From an uncultured Ruminococcus sp. (lineage in GTDB: Bacteria; Bacillota; Clostridia; Oscillospirales; Ruminococcaceae): DNA of 64,000 bases. Of this stretch, positions 42,611 through 51,399 are shown piece after piece. The DNA lies in assembly GCA_947169885.1 (NCBI GenBank), contig CAMVRM010000009.1, positions 1 through 64,000 of the forward strand. Reading direction: 5' to 3'. The notes under the pieces are model-generated. The model made no database searches and was not told where the DNA came from. It saw only the letters and a list, made by a program, of their open reading frames with translations. A program made the position numbers and the translations under genes. The first letter of the stretch is position 1; the number at the start of each line of letters is the position of its first letter.

Positions 42611-43996
42611 TCAGAACGCAAGCTTTTCTTCGAGGTACTTTTCGAGGTCAGCTATGGGGAGACGTACCTGCTCCATGCTGTCACGCTCACGTACTGTTAC
42701 ACAGCCGTCAGTCTCGCTCTCGAAATCGTAGGTGATGCAGAATGGAGTGCCTATCTCGTCCTGACGGCGGTAGCGCTTGCCGATGCTTCCCGATTCATCA
42801 TAGTCAACAAAGAACTTCTTTGAAAGATCCTCGAACACCTTGCCCGCAGGCTCGGAAAGCTTCTTTGAAAGAGGCAGAACAGCAGCCTTTACAGGAGCAA
42901 GAGCAGGGTGGAAACGCATAACTGTGCGGACATCGGGCTTTTCTTCCGTGCCGATGTTTTCTTCATCATAAGCCTCACATACAACTGCAAGGAACAGTCT
43001 TTCAACACCCAGCGACGGCTCGATAACGTAGGGAACATATCTCTCGTTAGTTTCGGGATCAAGATAGTCAAGGCTCTTGCCCGAGGTCTTGATGTGCTGA
43101 TTGAGGTCATAGTCGGTTCTGTCGGCAACGCCCCAAAGTTCGCCCCAGCCAAACGGGAACAGATACTCAAAGTCCGTGGTAGCCTTTGAGTAGAAGCAGA
43201 GTTCCTCAGCGGAGTGGTCACGCAGTCTCAGGTTCTCTTCCTTGATGTTGAGGGAGAGCAGCCAGTCACGGCAGAAGCTTCTCCAGTAGTCGAACCATTC
43301 AAGGTCAGTGCCGGGCTTGCAGAAGAATTCCAGTTCCATCTGCTCAAATTCTCTGACACGGAAGATAAAGTTTCCGGGAGTGATCTCGTTTCTGAACGAC
43401 TTGCCGATCTGAGCCACGCCGAAAGGAACTTTCTTTCTGGTGGTGCGCTGGATATTTGCGAAGTTAACGAAGATACCCTGTGCAGTCTCGGGACGGAGAT
43501 AAAGTTCAGACTTTGTGTCTTCGGTAACGCCCTGGAAAGTCTTGAACATCAGGTTGAACTGACGAATATCTGTGAAGTTGTGCTTACCGCACTGAGGGCA
43601 GGGGATGTTCTTTTCCTTGATGTAGTCCATGAGCTGTTCGTTAGACCAGCCTGCAACGTTCGTGCCGTCAAAATCCTCGATAAGGTTGTCAGCACGGTGA
43701 CGGGTGTGGCATTCCTTGCAGTCCATAAGGGGATCGGAGAAGCCTCCAAGATGACCCGAAGCGACCCAAGTCTGAGGGTTCATAAGGATAGCGGAGTCAA
43801 GACCCACGTTGTACTTATTTTCCTGAATAAACTTTTTGCGCCAAGCGTTCTTGATGTTGGTTTTCAGCTCAACGCCGAGAGGACCGTAGTCCCAAGTGTT
43901 AGCAAGACCGCCGTAGATCTCGGAGCCTGCATAAACGAAGCCTCTGCCCTTGCAGAGTGCAACGATCTTGTCCATTGTCTTTTCACTGTTAAGCAT
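42611..43996 (-). CDS. glyS: Glycyl-tRNA synthetase (homodimeric type)
   Basis: A 461-residue class II synthetase that charges tRNA-Gly. The N-terminal motif 1 region ([13 protein letters not shown]), an inserted CxxC-type zinc-like element ([17 protein letters not shown]), motif 2 ([19 protein letters not shown]) and a C-terminal anticodon-binding domain are seen. This is the alpha2 type (Bacillus uses the two-subunit type). The start at 43996 has AAAGGA upstream; the frame is open to 44137 but the promoter lies inside that stretch. No T-box leader fits in the short 5' region. Confidence 0.95.
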   Translation of the reverse strand: MLNSEKTMDKIVALCKGRGFVYAGSEIYGGLANTWDYGPLGVELKTNIKNAWRKKFIQENKYNVGLDSAILMNPQTWVASGHLGGFSDPLMDCKECHTRHRADNLIEDFDGTNVAGWSNEQLMDYIKEKNIPCPQCGKHNFTDIRQFNLMFKTFQGVTEDTKSELYLRPETAQGIFVNFANIQRTTRKKVPFGVAQIGKSFRNEITPGNFIFRVREFEQMELEFFCKPGTDLEWFDYWRSFCRDWLLSLNIKEENLRLRDHSAEELCFYSKATTDFEYLFPFGWGELWGVADRTDYDLNQHIKTSGKSLDYLDPETNERYVPYVIEPSLGVERLFLAVVCEAYDEENIGTEEKPDVRTVMRFHPALAPVKAAVLPLSKKLSEPAGKVFEDLSKKFFVDYDESGSIGKRYRRQDEIGTPFCITYDFESETDGCVTVRERDSMEQVRLPIADLEKYLEEKLAF

Positions 43997-44039
43997 ATTA
44001 TCTGTCCTTTCATTTTGATAAAATGATGCCATGATAACT

Positions 44040-44068
44040 ATTATACTACACTTTTCCAAAAAAAGCAA
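44040..44068 (-). promoter_or_regulatory. Promoter of glyS
   Basis: TTGCTT and TATAAT are 17 bases apart on the minus strand, 44 bases before the start codon. Confidence 0.7.
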
Positions 44069-44095
44069 TACCCGACATAAAACTTTCATAAATAG

Positions 44096-44387
44096 TCCTC
44101 GGGCGCACGGCTCATATCCCTCGGTGCTCGGGCGCACGGCTCATATCCCTCGCATTCTCATTTTGTTTAGGACGAAAGTGTGTGAAGCTCGGGGCTGACA
44201 ATTCAGATAACAGATAATAGTTAATAGATATGAGATAACAGTCAAGATAACTATTATCTATTATCTTTTATCTCCTATCTTTTGAAAGCCCCGAGCCGCA
44301 CACACTTCCGTCTAAAACAAAATGAATATGCGAGGGCATCGAGCCGTCCGCCCGAGGACCGAGGGCATCGAGCCGTCCGCCCGAGGA
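44096..44387. repeat. Large palindromic element, two 101-base arms
   Basis: The left arm (44096-44196) and right arm (44287-44387) are inverted copies that match at about 83 of 101 bases by hand. Each arm starts with a tandem duplication of about 30 bases (CGGGCG-ACGGCTC...CCCTCG). Both arms end at AGCTCGGGGCT/AGCCCCGAG. The 90-base core is AT-rich and itself self-complementary (AGATAATAG and CTATTATCT). No coding frame is credible. Half of a related copy is at 482-609. It fills the spacer 44000-44468. Confidence 0.8.
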
Positions 44388-44405
44388 TCCCGAGGACCGA
44401 GGAAC

Positions 44406-44433
44406 TTGACAAAAGAAAAAAAATATGTATAAT
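44406..44433 (+). promoter_or_regulatory. Promoter of the 148-residue lipoprotein gene
   Basis: TTGACA and TATAAT with a 16-base A-rich spacer, starting 19 bases after the palindromic element ends. Confidence 0.72.
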
Positions 44434-44468
44434 TATATATAGGATATTTTGATTCTGGGGTGTTTCTT

Positions 44469-44915
44469 ATGAAAAGAACTTTTTGCCTGATAATGGCAAT
44501 TGTTGTCGCACTCGCAATGTGCGGCTGTACTAAACGAAAGATAAAGGCTAATGACATCGAGGGGGTCAAGGCTCTGCTGGAAGAAAAAGGCTTTTACGAT
44601 GAGAAGAATATGATGCAGTTCACCTATGAAGGCTCTCAGGCTTTCGGCGGCGTTATGACTAACAGCTGGTCGCTCTTTTTCTATGACTTTGACGGTGATG
44701 AAGATTCCGCTGAAAAGATAGCCGATGTTATGACTTCTGAAATAGAAATGACTGCCGAACGCTCGGGAAAAAATTATAAGGTAGAGGAATGCAACGGCAC
44801 TCCGAATTACGGCATTTACGTCAGGGTCGAGGATACATTTATAATGATAGTCGGCAAAAACGAAGAACAGGACGATATTAAACAGCTCGCAGGTGAGCTG
44901 GGTTATTACGCATAA
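44469..44915 (+). CDS. Putative lipoprotein of unknown function
   Basis: A 148-residue protein with a signal peptide (MKRTFCLIMAIVVALAM) ending in CGC, whose second Cys fits a lipobox. The rest is a small acidic domain with alternating strands and helices (LLEEKGFYDE, SWSLFFYDFDGDED). I do not recognise a family. The start at 44469 gives a normal signal peptide. The nitroreductase gene follows after 20 bases and may be co-transcribed. Confidence 0.75.
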   Translation: MKRTFCLIMAIVVALAMCGCTKRKIKANDIEGVKALLEEKGFYDEKNMMQFTYEGSQAFGGVMTNSWSLFFYDFDGDEDSAEKIADVMTSEIEMTAERSGKNYKVEECNGTPNYGIYVRVEDTFIMIVGKNEEQDDIKQLAGELGYYA

Positions 44916-44935
44916 AATAAACGGAGGTAATCAAC

Positions 44936-45460
44936 ATGAACGACTTTTTACAGCTTGCAAGAGACAGATACTCGGTCAGAAAATTTGACCCCTCAAAGCC
45001 CGTTTCGGACGAACAGCTGGACAAGATACTCAAAGCGGCAGAGTTCGCACCGACTGCCGTAAACTACCAGCCTGTTAAAGTGTGGGTCTTTAAGTCGGCT
45101 GAGAGCCGTGAAAAACTGCTTTCCTGCACAAAGATGAAGTTTATCGGCGATGCACCTGTTATCATCGCAGTCGGTGCAAAGGCTGAGGGCGCATGGGTCA
45201 GACCGTTCGATCAGAAGAATTACTCGGAGATAGATGCTTCGATAGTCTCCACTCACATCATGCTCGAAATACATGACCTTGGGCTTGGTTCAACGTGGAT
45301 AGGTCACTTTGACGCTCCCGAACTCAAAAAGCTTTACCCAGAAATGGCTGACTACGAAATGGTGGCGCTGTTCCCCGTGGGCTATGCCGCAGATGATGCC
45401 GCACCCTCTGAACGTCACGAAAAAAGCAAGCCCAGAGAGGAATTTGTTAAAGAACTGTGA
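44936..45460 (+). CDS. Nitroreductase-family flavoprotein
   Basis: A 174-residue FMN-dependent oxidoreductase. DRYSVRKFDPSKPVSDEQL at the N-terminus and FAPTAVNYQP bind the flavin phosphate; GLGSTWIGHFD and ALFPVGYA complete the fold. Family members reduce nitro groups, quinones or flavins with NAD(P)H. The physiological substrate is unknown. GGAGGT precedes the start. Confidence 0.9.
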   Translation: MNDFLQLARDRYSVRKFDPSKPVSDEQLDKILKAAEFAPTAVNYQPVKVWVFKSAESREKLLSCTKMKFIGDAPVIIAVGAKAEGAWVRPFDQKNYSEIDASIVSTHIMLEIHDLGLGSTWIGHFDAPELKKLYPEMADYEMVALFPVGYAADDAAPSERHEKSKPREEFVKEL

Positions 45461-45623
45461 TTTCTTATGCAGTAAACTATATATATAATGTATTAAAATT
45501 GATGTATATATAAACCGTATATCTTTTTATTGCTGTTTCATGCTGATTTTGTGCATATGGATAAGTTTATATCAAAATCGTAGCTAAAAATATCAAAATT
45601 GTAAACATAATTTTTGCGGACTG

Positions 45624-45652
45624 TTGACATAATAAGAAAAATCGTTTATAAT
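45624..45652 (+). promoter_or_regulatory. Consensus promoter of the repeat surface protein gene
   Basis: A perfect TTGACA and TATAAT with a 17-base spacer in an AT-rich spacer (45461-45725) that holds no other feature. Confidence 0.85.
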
Positions 45653-45725
45653 GAATCTATCAAATCACATAATTGATAAATGATTTAACATATGCAGAAT
45701 GTAGATATGATCGGGAGGAATGAAA

Positions 45726-47819
45726 ATGAAAAGTTCAAAGAAGATCGCAGCCTGTGTGCTTTCGCTGGCACTTGCGGCAAACACCGTGGGACTTATCTCA
45801 TATGCGGCAGGCGGCAGTTTCAGCGCTTTAACACCGCTGAGCATCACCGAGACCGAAAAAGTCGACCTCGGAACGTTCACCTATGCTGATGAGACAACTC
45901 TTGGCAGTGCTAACAAGTATGCTGTTTTCTCTTATGACTATTATCAGAGAAACCACATGGAGGGCATTTTTGCCACCCAGTATTACTACCCCTCGGGTGA
46001 CGCTTTCGGCACAACTGACAATGTTATGAAGTATATCGACAAGGGCGAGAACTTCATTTACATCGAGTCGTTCAATTTAAGAGGTGCTGTCGGCGAGGAA
46101 ATGTCTGAGAACATGATGGAGAATATCCACCAGAGAAACGGCGTTACCGAAGAATACCTGTGGAACATGATAGTTCCCGATGACATCACGATAGATTACA
46201 GCGCAAACAACGGTAACGGCGTTCAGTTAAAGGACAAAAATGGCAATGCCACAGGCATTTTCAACAATGTGACTGACCTTGCAAAGAATATCTATCACAT
46301 AAGCGAGACTACTTATGTTATCGACTTTGACAAGGCATTTGCGGCGTTGCAGGCTCATTCTGATGCACTTGCAAAAGTGGATACTTCCGATGAAACAAAA
46401 GTTATCATGTATGATCCGCACGAAGACCCGAACAACTGGAAGATAACCATTGAGTGCGTTGAGGGTCAGAACGTTGTGTCTATCCCTGCTTCACAGCTTG
46501 CGGCTGCAAGACTTGATGTTGTGGGCAAGGACGGTGTTGAGGACTATTCGCTCGTTATAAACGTTGTGGATGTTCCTTACAATGTCAACTTTGACCGTGA
46601 AGTAACGATAGACGGCAAATGCACACTCTACGGCGAAGAGGGCGGCAAGCTGATGTATAACTTCCGTGCAAATGACGGCTCAAACATCACTTTCAATAAG
46701 AACCAGCTCGGCGTTATCTTAGCACCCAACTCGTCTGTTGACGTTACTTCGACACACAACGGTTCTGTTTTTGCAGAAAAAGTCTCCAATACAGGCTGTG
46801 AGATCCACCAGAACACATTTATTGAGTATGAGGCTCGTGAGGACAGCAGTTCTGACGAGTGGATAGACGATACATCGTCCACTTATGAGGATTCTTCAAG
46901 TGAGGAGGAAGTTTCTTCCGTTGAGGATTCTTCGAGTGAGGAGGAAGTTTCTTCTGTTGAGGATTCTTCGAGTGAGGAGGAAGTTTCTTCTGTTGAGGAT
47001 TCTTCGAGTGAGGAAGACAGTTCATCTGAGGAAGATTCTTCGAGCGAGGAAGACAGCTCGTCTGAGGAAGATTCTTCGAGCGAGGAAGACAGCTCGTCTG
47101 AAGAAGATTCTTCAAGTGAAGAAGACAGTTCTTCGGAAGATGATACTTCTATAATCGATGATACTTCAAGTGTTGAGGACAGTTCTTCTGAGGAAGATTC
47201 TTCAAGCGAGGAAGACAGTTCATCCGAGGAAGATTCTTCGAGTGAAGAAGACAGTTCTTCGGAAGATGATGCTTCTATAATCGATGATACTTCAAGTGTT
47301 GAGGACAGTTCTTCTGAGGAAGATTCTTCAAGCGAGGAAGACAGTTCATCCGAGGAAGATTCTTCGAGTGAAGAAGACAGTTCTTCGGAAGATGATGCTT
47401 CTATAATCGATGATACTTCAAGTGTTGAGGACAGTTCTTCTGAGGAAGATTCTTCAAGCGAGGAAGACAGTTCATCCGAGGAAGATTCTTCCAGTGAGGA
47501 AGACAGTTCATCCGAGGAAGATTCTTCCGCATTAGACAGCGAGTCCGAGACTGACAGCGGGATCGGAAGCGACTCCAAGTCGGATTCAAGCTCCACCGCA
47601 AGCGTTGCTACCGATGAGTCAAGTTCTGCATCTTCAAGCACCGCTTCATCGTCAAGCACTTCTTCTACTGCATCTTCGTCCTCAACTGCAAAGGCTGATT
47701 CAAAGGCTACCGCAGCAACAGGCGGCGAGAACCCTGCAACAGGTGCAGGTGCAGCATTTGGCGCAACTGCTCTTGTGGCTGCTGCTATGATCGTTGTTTC
47801 TCGCAAGACCAAGAAGTGA
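45726..47819 (+). CDS. Cell-wall-anchored surface protein: choice-of-anchor A-like domain, acidic Ser/Glu/Asp repeats, NPATG sorting signal
   Basis: A 697-residue exported protein. Signal peptide to about residue 28; a folded domain (about 35-360) whose end (GVILAPNSSVDVTSTHNGSV then a GCEIHQNTF strand) matches the choice-of-anchor A family; then about 220 residues of SSSEED/SSVED repeats; an Ala/Ser/Thr stretch; and the sorting signal ENPATG, a membrane helix and RKTKK. The repeat would form a long, highly negative wall-spanning stalk, like Sdr proteins. GGAGG lies 8 bases before the ATG at 45726. The ligand is unknown. Confidence 0.85.
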   Translation: MKSSKKIAACVLSLALAANTVGLISYAAGGSFSALTPLSITETEKVDLGTFTYADETTLGSANKYAVFSYDYYQRNHMEGIFATQYYYPSGDAFGTTDNVMKYIDKGENFIYIESFNLRGAVGEEMSENMMENIHQRNGVTEEYLWNMIVPDDITIDYSANNGNGVQLKDKNGNATGIFNNVTDLAKNIYHISETTYVIDFDKAFAALQAHSDALAKVDTSDETKVIMYDPHEDPNNWKITIECVEGQNVVSIPASQLAAARLDVVGKDGVEDYSLVINVVDVPYNVNFDREVTIDGKCTLYGEEGGKLMYNFRANDGSNITFNKNQLGVILAPNSSVDVTSTHNGSVFAEKVSNTGCEIHQNTFIEYEAREDSSSDEWIDDTSSTYEDSSSEEEVSSVEDSSSEEEVSSVEDSSSEEEVSSVEDSSSEEDSSSEEDSSSEEDSSSEEDSSSEEDSSSEEDSSSEEDSSSEDDTSIIDDTSSVEDSSSEEDSSSEEDSSSEEDSSSEEDSSSEDDASIIDDTSSVEDSSSEEDSSSEEDSSSEEDSSSEEDSSSEDDASIIDDTSSVEDSSSEEDSSSEEDSSSEEDSSSEEDSSSEEDSSALDSESETDSGIGSDSKSDSSSTASVATDESSSASSSTASSSSTSSTASSSSTAKADSKATAATGGENPATGAGAAFGATALVAAAMIVVSRKTKK
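46876..47525 (+). repeat. Coding tandem repeats, including three 126-bp units
   Basis: Inside the surface protein gene, short 12- to 30-bp Ser/Glu/Asp units are arranged in larger 126-bp (42-codon) units. The marker ATAATCGATG recurs at 47151, 47277 and 47403, exactly 126 bases apart, and the units are nearly identical. The high identity points to recent unit duplication. Confidence 0.9.
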
Positions 47820-47845
47820 TCTTGCAATAACAAAACTTAAAACGG

Positions 47846-47880
47846 CGCACTTGTCTGTAAAAAAGGCAGGTGCGTTTTTT
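47846..47880 (+). terminator. Terminator of the surface protein gene
   Basis: CGCACTTGTCT pairs (with two G-U pairs) with AGGCAGGTGCG, followed by T6. Confidence 0.8.
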
Positions 47881-47891
47881 GTATCTGCATT

Positions 47892-47918
47892 TTAGCACTC
47901 TAAACATGAGAGTGCTAA
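47892..47918. promoter_or_regulatory. CIRCE operator (HrcA site)
   Basis: TTAGCACTC, nine bases, GAGTGCTAA: a perfect CIRCE inverted repeat, the binding site of the heat-shock repressor HrcA. It lies about 200 bases upstream of the Hsp20 start codon. Confidence 0.95.
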
Positions 47919-48115
47919 TTTTCACCAATATTTCACAAACGTGTGACAATACTTTCATATTGCAGGGGTATCATATATTACAGAAAGAGGAAAGAGAAAA
48001 AGAGAAACAAAAGAAGACAAAACTTCACAGAAAGGAATGAGTCCGATGTGCATAAGTGAATATGACCTTTAATAACTGCACATAATATGAAAAAGAAAAT
48101 TTGGAGGTATGACTT

Positions 48116-48526
48116 ATGTTTGCACTGACACCGTTTGAAAGACACAATGACCTGTTTGATGACTTTGAGAGAAGCTTCTTCGGAGCGCCGCAGAGATTCT
48201 CGGGATTCCGCACCGACATCAAGGACGAGGGCGATAAGTTCGTACTGGAAGCTGAAATGCCGGGCTTTGAGAAAGAGGACATCAAGCTTGACATCACGGG
48301 CGACTGCATGACCCTTTCAGCCGAGCACACCGAGACAAAAGACGAGGGCGAGGACAAAAAGTATATCAGACGTGAGCGCAGTTACGGTTCGGTCAGCCGC
48401 AGCTTTGACCTGAGCGGCATCGACAAGGACAATATCACCGCTGAGTACAAAAACGGCATACTCTATATGGATCTGCCGAAATTGCAGCCTCAGCAGCCCG
48501 TTTCGAGAAGGCTCGAAATAAGATAA
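48116..48526 (+). CDS. Hsp20/alpha-crystallin small heat shock protein
   Basis: A 136-residue ATP-independent holdase that binds unfolding proteins. The alpha-crystallin domain runs from about residue 35 to 125 (FVLEAEMPGFEKEDIKLDI, then a strand ending AEYKNGILYMDLPK), with a short polar N-terminus. TTGGAGGT is ahead of the start. The CIRCE element upstream predicts repression by HrcA and induction by heat. Confidence 0.93.
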   Translation: MFALTPFERHNDLFDDFERSFFGAPQRFSGFRTDIKDEGDKFVLEAEMPGFEKEDIKLDITGDCMTLSAEHTETKDEGEDKKYIRRERSYGSVSRSFDLSGIDKDNITAEYKNGILYMDLPKLQPQQPVSRRLEIR

Positions 48527-48556
48527 AGACTTCAACGGATAATTAGGACCTCTGAT

Positions 48557-48605
48557 AAAAGACCCGTCAGGCAGGAAAATAAACTGTCTTTCGGGTCTTT
48601 TTTTT
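48557..48605 (+). terminator. Terminator of the Hsp20 gene
   Basis: AAAAGACCCG pairs with CGGGTCTTTT and is followed by T-run. Confidence 0.9.
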
Positions 48606-48707
48606 ATACGAATTTACGTTTTGTTCACACTGAACAGTTAAAAATGTGGTATAATTATAAAAAGTATAATAACAGATAACAGCTGATGAGTGTTGAAAGG
48701 GGTCATG

Positions 48708-49475
48708 ATGAACGTTTTATTTGTGGGCGATGTGGTGCGCAAGGCCGGAATAGATATTCTCGAACGTTATATCTACAAACTTAAACGTGACTACAAGATA
48801 GATTTCACGATAGTTAACGGAGAAAATTCCGCCGAGACCAACGGCATCGACAGACGAAGCTACGAACGGCTGATACAGCTGGGCGCTGACGTTGTGACGG
48901 GCGGCAACCACTCCTTTCAGCAGCGTGGCTGTGAGGAACTTTATGAATCGGAGCAAACGCTCCTGCGCCCTGCTAACTACCCCGAGGGGGTCATCGGCAA
49001 GGGTATGTATATCGCTGATCTGTTCCCTGTGAAGATAGCCGTTATAAGCCTTATGGGTACGGTGGATCTTGAACCTATCGAGAACCCGTTTTTCTGCATC
49101 GACAAGCTGATCGAGCAGGCAGGAACGCCGAATATCTTCGTGGATTTTCACGCTCAGGCAACTTCCGAGAAAAAAGGCATGGGACACTATCTGACAGGCA
49201 GAGTTACGGCGCTCATCGGCACTCACACTCACGTCCAGACGGCTGACGACTCTATCTTAGGCGGTCACACGGCGTATCTGACAGACGTTGGAATGTGCGG
49301 TCCCGAGCTTTCGGTGCTGGGCATCGACAGCGATACGGCAGTCGCAAAGATGAAATATCACTATCCCGTGACATTCAAAGCAAGCACAAATCCGTCATTC
49401 ATCAATGCCTGCGTTGTGAGTTTTGATGAAAAATTCGGCAAAGCATACAAAATCGAGCGTATCATTATGAGATAA
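48708..49475 (+). CDS. ymdB: YmdB-family metallophosphoesterase
   Basis: A 255-residue calcineurin-like enzyme of the TIGR00282 family; YmdB of Bacillus hydrolyses cyclic nucleotides and affects biofilm and motility. Motifs: LFVGDVV, the NGEN box, GGNHSF, the FVDFHAQATSEK block and GTHTHVQTADD. The start at 48708 gives 5 bases from GGGG; the ATG at 48705 is the alternative. It is followed about 100 bases later by spoVS, a pairing found in many Firmicutes, where RNase Y usually precedes. Here a CIRCE-Hsp20 unit stands in that place. Confidence 0.92.
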   Translation: MNVLFVGDVVRKAGIDILERYIYKLKRDYKIDFTIVNGENSAETNGIDRRSYERLIQLGADVVTGGNHSFQQRGCEELYESEQTLLRPANYPEGVIGKGMYIADLFPVKIAVISLMGTVDLEPIENPFFCIDKLIEQAGTPNIFVDFHAQATSEKKGMGHYLTGRVTALIGTHTHVQTADDSILGGHTAYLTDVGMCGPELSVLGIDSDTAVAKMKYHYPVTFKASTNPSFINACVVSFDEKFGKAYKIERIIMR

Positions 49476-49575
49476 CTGCCAAAAAAACTCTTATACTATT
49501 GCAAAAAAGCAGTTTTTATGGTATGCTTAAATGTACTAACACGAATATCCCTATATATCAAAGGAGGCAGTTTTT

Positions 49576-49836
49576 ATGGAGATCTTAAAAGTATCGTCAC
49601 GTTCTGCACCGAATTCGGTAGCAGGTGCTATTGCAGGAGTTATAAGGGACAGCGGTTCGGTCGAAATACAGGCTGTCGGAGCAGGAGCAGCTAATCAGGC
49701 TGTAAAGGCGATAGCTGTTGCAAGGGGCTATCTCGCACCACTGGGCATAGACCTTATCTGTATCCCTGCGTTCGGAAGTGTCCAGATCGACGGCGAAGAA
49801 AGAACTGCTATAAGACTTATCTGCGAGGAAAGATAA
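49576..49836 (+). CDS. spoVS: Stage V sporulation protein S
   Basis: An 86-residue protein with the full SpoVS sequence type (SSRSAPNSVAGAIAG, AVGAGAANQAVKAIA). It is a small dimeric Alba-like protein which in Bacillus affects spore coat and septation. It also occurs in non-sporulating bacteria. AAAGGAGG precedes the start. Confidence 0.95.
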   Translation: MEILKVSSRSAPNSVAGAIAGVIRDSGSVEIQAVGAGAANQAVKAIAVARGYLAPLGIDLICIPAFGSVQIDGEERTAIRLICEER

Positions 49837-49935
49837 CATTTTCGGGGAACGTCTTTTGTTCCCCATATCTTTTCTCAGATAAGAGATAGTTTTGTCTGCA
49901 CGGAGATAAGGCTGGAGGAGAAAAATAATAGTATC

Positions 49936-50673
49936 ATGTTTATTGATCAGAAAATTTGGGGCTTGATAGCTGTTCTGACAGCGTTTTTTCTCTTTGGTTT
50001 TCTCTTAACTGTATTTGTAAGCTATTTTAACGATCCTTTTAAATATCCCAAGATAGTTCAGCATATCGACATAAGCGGACAGAGAAAGCCCGACTATATG
50101 GAATGTGTTGAAAACTGGATAATAAATAACCGCAATAAAAGCATACGTGTAATGTATGAGGAAAAGCTTTCTGAATGGAGAAACGTTAGCGAAGCTGTGC
50201 TTGCCAGGCAAAAGCTGTGGAAAAAACGAAAACGCAGGATATATGATGAAATGAAAAGCGAAGTCGAAAGCAGTGACTATGCACTGTTCATATTCATCTT
50301 TGAAAGAACACATAGAAGGTACAGACAGGTAAATTATCAAAAAATACCTTACGATGCTGTTGATACTGAAATGGAAATGACTTTTTCTGTCAAAGAACTT
50401 GCGGCTGTTTATGATGAACTGGAAAAAATAGGTTTTGAAACAACACGTCAAAAGTTTTTTGCGGCTGACCAGCGCAAACTTGTGACGAAAGAACTGCGCC
50501 AAAAGATCAAGGTCAGAGATAATTATACTTGCAGAATATGCGGAAAATATATGCCTGACGAAGTAGGCTTGCAGATAGACCACATAATACCTATCAAAAA
50601 GGGCGGTAAAAGTGTTGAGAGCAATTTGCAGGTCTTGTGCGATAAGTGCAACAGGCGTAAAGGCGCAAAATGA
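49936..50673 (+). CDS. Membrane-anchored HNH endonuclease-domain protein
   Basis: A 245-residue protein. One N-terminal membrane helix (about 8-30), a charged, partly helical middle of about 150 residues with no recognised domain, and a C-terminal HNH domain (about 190-245) with CRICGKY, QIDHIIPIKKGG and CDKCNRRKG, so both zinc-knuckle Cys pairs and the catalytic DH are kept. The GGAGGAG site is about 15 bases from the ATG, which is long. The body is A-rich compared with neighbours. The role is unknown; defence against incoming DNA is only a possibility. Confidence 0.8.
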   Translation: MFIDQKIWGLIAVLTAFFLFGFLLTVFVSYFNDPFKYPKIVQHIDISGQRKPDYMECVENWIINNRNKSIRVMYEEKLSEWRNVSEAVLARQKLWKKRKRRIYDEMKSEVESSDYALFIFIFERTHRRYRQVNYQKIPYDAVDTEMEMTFSVKELAAVYDELEKIGFETTRQKFFAADQRKLVTKELRQKIKVRDNYTCRICGKYMPDEVGLQIDHIIPIKKGGKSVESNLQVLCDKCNRRKGAK

Positions 50674-50700
50674 TATACAAACATATCAAAGGAGCAATAA

Positions 50701-51399
50701 ATGGAACCGATACTGACCTGTGAGGGTCTGACTAAGCAATACGGCAGTATGCCTGCGCTGTCAAATGCGTCTTTCAACATTTACGCAGGACGCATAATAG
50801 GGCTGCTGGGTCCTAACGGCAGCGGAAAGACCACTTTCATAAAAATGGCGGCAGGCTTGCTCAGACCAACAAGCGGCAAACTAACTGTCTGCGGAAATGA
50901 AGTCGGCGTGGAGACAAAGAAGATCGTTTCCTATCTGCCTGACCGTGATTATCTGCCCGATTACATGAAAGTTTCGGACATCATCACGATGTTCTCTGAT
51001 TTTTACGCTGATTTTGATTCGGTAAAGGCTTTGGATATGCTGTCAAGGCTCGGCATCGACCTGACTAAGCGCTTTCAGAAGCTTTCCAAAGGTATGCGTG
51101 AAAAGGTGCAGCTGTCGCTCGTCATGAGCCGTCAGGCAAAGCTTTATCTGCTGGACGAGCCTATCGCAGGCGTTGACCCTGCCGCAAGAGATTTTATCCT
51201 TGGGACTATCATGCAGAATTACAACAAGGAAGCGGCGGTAGTCATCTCTACACATCTTATTTATGACATAGAACAGGTGCTGGACGATGTGCTGATGCTG
51301 CAAAACGGCACTGTCAGGCTCTACGATTCGGCGAACGCTCTGCGCACACAGACGGGCATGAGCGTCGATATGTATTTCAGGGAGGTGTACAGATGCTGA
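50701..51399 (+). CDS. ABC transporter ATP-binding protein
   Basis: A 232-residue ATPase with Walker A (GPNGSGKTT, near residue 37), a diverged signature (LSKGMREKVQLSLV) and Walker B (LYLLDEPIAGVDP). The diverged signature and the 232-residue length fit the YtrB/EcsA-like export group. AAAGGAGC precedes the start. It overlaps the permease gene by 7 bases. Confidence 0.92.
   Translation: MEPILTCEGLTKQYGSMPALSNASFNIYAGRIIGLLGPNGSGKTTFIKMAAGLLRPTSGKLTVCGNEVGVETKKIVSYLPDRDYLPDYMKVSDIITMFSDFYADFDSVKALDMLSRLGIDLTKRFQKLSKGMREKVQLSLVMSRQAKLYLLDEPIAGVDPAARDFILGTIMQNYNKEAAVVISTHLIYDIEQVLDDVLMLQNGTVRLYDSANALRTQTGMSVDMYFREVYRC

Noticed and set aside
46876-47525. Regular repeats that could be mistaken for a CRISPR array
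   Set aside because: They are in-frame coding repeats without unique spacers, and no cas genes are present.
46883-47833. 316-codon open frame on the minus strand rich in Ser/Leu/Glu
   Set aside because: It mirrors the repeats of the surface protein gene. No ribosome site or signal peptide, and the plus-strand gene has promoter, signal peptide and sorting signal.
49936-50673. HNH protein as a homing endonuclease in an intron or intein
   Set aside because: It is a free-standing gene with a membrane helix, and no interrupted host gene is seen.
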